Origin: JADKIH01 sp031385005
GTDB taxonomy: Bacteria > Bacteroidota > Bacteroidia > AKYH767-A > 2013-40CM-41-45
Direction of reading: 5' to 3'
DNA length: 64,000 nucleotides
Assembly: GCA_031385005.1 (NCBI GenBank)
Contig: JANNBB010000006.1
Location: 353,138 to 417,137, forward strand
Shown piece by piece: positions 61,450-64,000 of this stretch. Within the stretch, counting starts at the first letter, position 1. Each line of letters begins with the position of its first letter. The notes beneath the pieces are model-generated. The model saw only the letters and a list, made by a program, of their open reading frames with translations, made no database searches and was not told where the DNA came from. The position numbers were made by a program, and so were the translations under genes.

Positions 61450-62466
61450 ATGGAACTTCCGAAGTATAATAGCTCAACTAGCAAAGGAGACATAGGAGCA
61501 ACAATAGTTAAATCTATTGTACAGTCAGAATTGAATTGGATTTATAGAGAGAATCATAAGGAGAATGATTTTGGAATTGATGCCTACTTTGATTTGATTA
61601 CTGAACAGGGAAATTTGACTGGCAAAACAATTGCAGTTCAAATCAAAACAGGTGATTCTTATTTTAAAGAGAAGAATGAATTTGGTTGGATTTATAGAGG
61701 CGAGCTTAAACATTTAAATTACTATTTGAATCATCAAATTCCGGTCGTACTTATTCTTGTAGATGATATAAAACGAATGTGTCATTGGAGCTTATGCGAT
61801 GCCAAAAAAACTACACGAACAAGAGATAAATGGAAAATTACCATTCCTTCAAATCAGCTTTTGAATAAATCTTCTAAGGCAGAGTTAACAAAGTACGTTT
61901 CGCCCGTATTAGATTACACATCGCAATTAGAAGATTATTGGAACTTAAATAAACAACTTTTAAAGAATAAGAGAATTAATCTTGTAGTTAGTAAAGAAGA
62001 AATCATCAAAAGAGATTACATGGGAATAAAAGAAGCATTTTCAAGATTGGAATCAAATGCAGAACTACTTACATATTTTAAAAACAGAATTGATGTTTCG
62101 ATTTATGGATATGATTTTGATTCGCGTGAATTATTTGAAATTCCAGAAGTAATCCAATGGATAAAAAAAATGTTCAAAAAATACGATGGATGGATATACT
62201 TTCTATCTATGGACAAACAAGCTGCTTTTCTACGATTGCTACAAATACTCCATTCAGAAGTAAAAATTGAAAAACCCCTTGTGAAGATAGCTACTGAAAC
62301 GTCAAAGAAATTTGCTGATAAATGTTACATTGGACTGAATCGTTTCTGTGAACGCACCAATGTTAGTGTAGACACGAACGCTGATATAAGTGAAATGTTT
62401 ACAAACTATATCTTTGATACAGACTTCAAAATTGATAGAAGTCAACTTGATAAATACAGGACTTAG
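61450..62466 (+). CDS. DUF4365-type nuclease-like protein
   Basis: The 338-residue protein starts with a restriction-endonuclease-like domain of the DUF4365 kind: GDIGATIVKSIVQSELNWIYRENHKENDFGIDAYFDLI with Asp44, then GKTIAVQIKTGDSYF with the Q-x-K motif at 64-66, and HQIPVVLILVDDIKRMCHWSLCDAKK. The D...QxK arrangement fits the PD-(D/E)xK fold. The remaining 170 residues are helical and not recognised. It begins a short unit with the Rx4H protein 39 bp downstream. DUF4365 proteins are often found in defence islands. Confidence 0.75.
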   Translation: MELPKYNSSTSKGDIGATIVKSIVQSELNWIYRENHKENDFGIDAYFDLITEQGNLTGKTIAVQIKTGDSYFKEKNEFGWIYRGELKHLNYYLNHQIPVVLILVDDIKRMCHWSLCDAKKTTRTRDKWKITIPSNQLLNKSSKAELTKYVSPVLDYTSQLEDYWNLNKQLLKNKRINLVVSKEEIIKRDYMGIKEAFSRLESNAELLTYFKNRIDVSIYGYDFDSRELFEIPEVIQWIKKMFKKYDGWIYFLSMDKQAAFLRLLQILHSEVKIEKPLVKIATETSKKFADKCYIGLNRFCERTNVSVDTNADISEMFTNYIFDTDFKIDRSQLDKYRT

Positions 62467-62505
62467 TTTAAAGTTATTCAGATAGAAAAGTAAAATTTAG
62501 CAGAA

Positions 62506-63063
62506 ATGAAACCGAGAAATTCTATTGTGGAGAACGAGCTTTTTAAGCGATTGGGTATGGCATTAATTAATGCTCAAAGAGTTGAATTTGTTACAGGGGA
62601 GATGCTAAAATATTTAGCTGAATTGGATGAAGAGTTTTTTGGTATCACTACAGAAGACTTTCTAACTCAAAGTAAGAAATCCATACGCCCAAAAATGACA
62701 TTAGGAAACATTTTTACTCTTTTAAAATTAAATCCTAAATTAGTTGTTGTTGAGAAATTAGATGTTTACTTGCAAGATAGAAACATACTTGCTCACAGCT
62801 TTTGGAAAGACTATTTGATAACGAATGCCCCTATATCATCAGCCATTAACTTCTTAGTTAATTTTGGTAAGGCATCAGTTGAAATGGAGAGTTTTTTTAA
62901 AGGGCTTATCTACTATTTATCCTTACGATTTATACCAAATAGTAGTTATCAAGTGACTGATATTAAAATGTATGAACCGGATTTTGAGAAATTCCTTGAT
63001 ACTTTAGTCGAACGCGGTGTTGATTTACCAATTAAGAAAGTCCAATTGAATAAAGAGCATTGA
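62506..63063 (+). CDS. HEPN-like helical protein (Rx4H motif)
   Basis: The 185-residue protein is all-helical with a central KLDVYLQDRNILAHSFWKDYL. R92-N-I-L-A-H97 fits the Rx4-6H motif of HEPN ribonucleases and toxins, and the preceding long helices (RLGMALINAQRVEFVTGEMLKYLAEL) are consistent with such a fold. No named family is recognised, so the assignment rests on motif and context. It lies 39 bp after the DUF4365 gene and is followed by a further ATG one base past its stop. Confidence 0.55.
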   Translation: MKPRNSIVENELFKRLGMALINAQRVEFVTGEMLKYLAELDEEFFGITTEDFLTQSKKSIRPKMTLGNIFTLLKLNPKLVVVEKLDVYLQDRNILAHSFWKDYLITNAPISSAINFLVNFGKASVEMESFFKGLIYYLSLRFIPNSSYQVTDIKMYEPDFEKFLDTLVERGVDLPIKKVQLNKEH

Positions 63064-63064
63064 A

Positions 63065-63493
63065 ATGGAAGCCACTAAGTATATTGAGTTAATTGAAAAA
63101 GAACTCAAACCTTACTATGAAAGTGACTTGACACTGAAACAGGTTGTGTATCATCGCAGACGTATGGAAGCATTATTGCTTATACCCTTGTCTTCTATGC
63201 TAAAAAAAACAAGGTATCACAATAACGCCCAATTACCACGCTGCGACGGTCTTCTACTACTCGCTTCGGACACCCCTGCTGTGACGGGCTTACACTACCT
63301 GCGCTTGGACGGTCATTCGTCCGTTGTATTTGTACTTCGGCTTCCCCGCTGCGACGGTCTTCTACTACTCGCTTCGACGGACATTCGTCCGTTGTTTTTG
63401 TGCTTCGGCGTCGCTCAGCAACCTAACAGTGGATATTCATCCACTGTTAGTCGCTCATCGTCTTTCACCCAAAGTATTCCGCCTATCACGTAA
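63065..63493 (+). pseudogene. truncated gene running into palindromic repeats
   Basis: The ATG at 63065 lies one base after the stop of the HEPN-like gene. The first 50 or so residues (MEATKYIELIEKELKPYYES, LTLKQVVYHRRRMEALLLIPLSSML) look like a real protein. Past about 63230 the frame reads repeat DNA (PRCDGLLLLAS twice, from a 28-bp direct repeat at 63241 and 63349). The real C-terminus is therefore probably lost. It may have been the third gene of the DUF4365/HEPN-like unit. Confidence 0.6.
63241..63376. repeat. 28-bp perfect direct repeat, 108-bp period
   Basis: The 28 bases at 63241-63268 (starting CTGCGACGGTCTTCTACTAC) recur exactly at 63349-63376. The period is a multiple of three, so it makes a false repeated peptide in the overlying frame. 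Confidence 0.8.
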
Positions 63494-63517
63494 TACAGCC
63501 AATCATTTACTATTTGG

Positions 63518-63545
63518 TATAGCAGATTTAATTATCTTAGCTTCC
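63518..63545 (+). repeat. REP-like repeat, copy 5 (fragment)
   Basis: Only the TATAGCAGATTTAATTATCT-TAGCTT module is present, joined on its right to a GAGACGGACTTC segment. Confidence 0.65.
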
Positions 63546-63573
63546 CCGCTGAGACGGACTTCTATTACTACCC

Positions 63574-63640
63574 GCTGTGCAGGATTTCCTTATCTCTAAC
63601 CTATAAAAAAAACAAATTGCTTCGAAGGATTTCCAAACCC
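63574..63640 (+). repeat. REP-like repeat, copy 6 (5' part only)
   Basis: The GCTGTGCAGGATTTCC, CTCTAACCTATAAAAAAA and TTGCTTCGAAGGATTTCC modules are present, then the sequence switches to the ACGGACATTCGTCCGT palindrome. Confidence 0.75.
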
Positions 63641-63814
63641 TGCTGCGACGGACATTCGTCCGTTGATTTGAGCTGTGTGATATTCATCCACTGTTAGTGG
63701 CTCATCGACTTTCAGCACTTTTTTGCTTCTTCCGAACAGTGGAATCTTCAAGTTGAGTGCGGTGGATTCGATAGCAATTGGAGCCCCCAGCTGTGACGGA
63801 CTTACTCATCCGTC

Positions 63815-63838
63815 CCCTGCTCGGCGATCTTTGAACGC
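63815..63838 (-). repeat. inverted copy of the repeat tail module
   Basis: CCTGCTCGGCGATCTTTGAA is close to the reverse complement of the tail of copies 1 and 4 (CTCAAAGA...CGCCGAGCAGG), so this module also occurs inverted. Confidence 0.6.
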
Positions 63839-63888
63839 TGGCTTTTTGTGTTTGGCGAACCATGCTGTGAGTCGGTTACATAACCCCC

Positions 63889-64000
63889 GCTGTGCAGTAT
63901 TTCCTTATCTCTAACCTATAAAAAAACAAATTGCTTCTAAGGATTTCAAAATCCGTTGTTTTGAGTATAGCAGATTTAATTATCTTAGCTTTCTGATTAC
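63889..64000 (+). repeat. REP-like repeat, copy 7 (cut by window edge)
   Basis: It follows copy 1 closely from GCTGTGCAGTATTTCC through AAGGATTTCAAAATCC and TATAGCAGATTTAATTATCT to TTTCTGATTAC, where the window ends. Confidence 0.8.

Larger units (their letters stand above)
63377..63663. repeat. cluster of short perfect palindromes
   Basis: ACGGAC-ATTC-GTCCGT occurs at 63377-63392 and 63648-63663. TAACAGTGGAT-ATTC-ATCCACTGTTA spans 63424-63449, with a half copy near 63679-63697. The two palindrome types share the same ATTC loop but have different stems. Confidence 0.8.

Noticed and set aside
63241..63914. Open frames in the last kilobase as real genes
   Set aside because: They read direct repeats and palindromes (repeated PRCDGLLLLAS-like peptides) and end without any family signal; only the start of the frame at 63065 looks like protein.
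58498..64000. CRISPR array
   Set aside because: The repeats are long, irregularly spaced, separated by genes and differ in module content; there are no short regular spacers or cas genes.
53828..64000. Prophage or conjugative element
   Set aside because: No capsid, tail, terminase, integrase, relaxase or transfer gene is visible; the island is made of small unrelated genes.

Overview
The window is a piece of a Bacteroidota (Bacteroidetes) chromosome. Five secreted proteins end in type IX secretion (T9SS) sorting domains. A TonB-dependent receptor, several lipoproteins and many housekeeping genes of Bacteroidota type are present. Several genes are preceded by TAnnTTTG-type -7 promoter boxes, and Shine-Dalgarno sequences are not evident. 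No rRNA, tRNA, CRISPR array, integrase or transposase gene was found by reading.

Layout. 1-5.1 kb: the N-terminus of an HExxH membrane protein cut by the window edge, a GNAT acetyltransferase, a lipoprotein, YqgE, a secreted EEP-family nuclease/phosphatase and a CtpA-type protease. 5.2-11.7 kb: TonB receptor, then a divergent MutS2-like ATPase with a structured leader, and a T9SS-secreted protein. 11.7-18.9 kb (minus strand): guaB, two parvulin-type chaperones with a SurA_N-like lipoprotein between them, and a MoxR ATPase; this is an envelope protein folding cluster. 18.9-24.5 kb (minus): a type B T9SS protein, an M16 peptidase pair and a nitronate monooxygenase-like enzyme. 24.6-35.1 kb: sugar nucleotidyltransferase, glyA, homogentisate dioxygenase and a fumarylacetoacetate hydrolase (tyrosine breakdown), RelA/SpoT, Fur-family regulator, STAS protein and purA. 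35.3-53.1 kb: phospholipase C/S1-P1-like protein, lysyl-oxidase-like secreted protein, dnaK, panB, pseudouridine synthase, DoxX/thioredoxin-like membrane protein, a tandem DUF1599 protein, folP, cdaA, a lone antitoxin-like gene, def, ruvX, dapD, a glycosyltransferase, a threonylcarbamoyl-AMP synthase and a CCA-adding-type nucleotidyltransferase.

From about 53.8 kb to the right edge the window changes character. This part is an AT-rich accessory island of orphan genes in long repeat-filled gaps. It opens with a pRiA4b ORF-3-like gene whose acidic 3' end occurs a second time about 1.92 kb downstream, flanking a type I restriction HsdR_N-like nuclease gene. It continues with an HNH-like zinc protein, a GIY-YIG-like gene followed by a long attC-like hairpin, several orphan membrane or secreted proteins, and a DUF4365 nuclease-like gene next to a protein with an Rx4H (HEPN-like) motif.

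The gaps between the last genes hold at least seven copies or fragments of one roughly 200-270 bp REP-like repeat built of stem-loops. In two places the repeats appear to have truncated genes. The island looks like a small-cassette defence or mobile-gene hotspot. The duplicated gene tail, the repeat family and the DUF4365/HEPN-like pair are the least ordinary items in the window.
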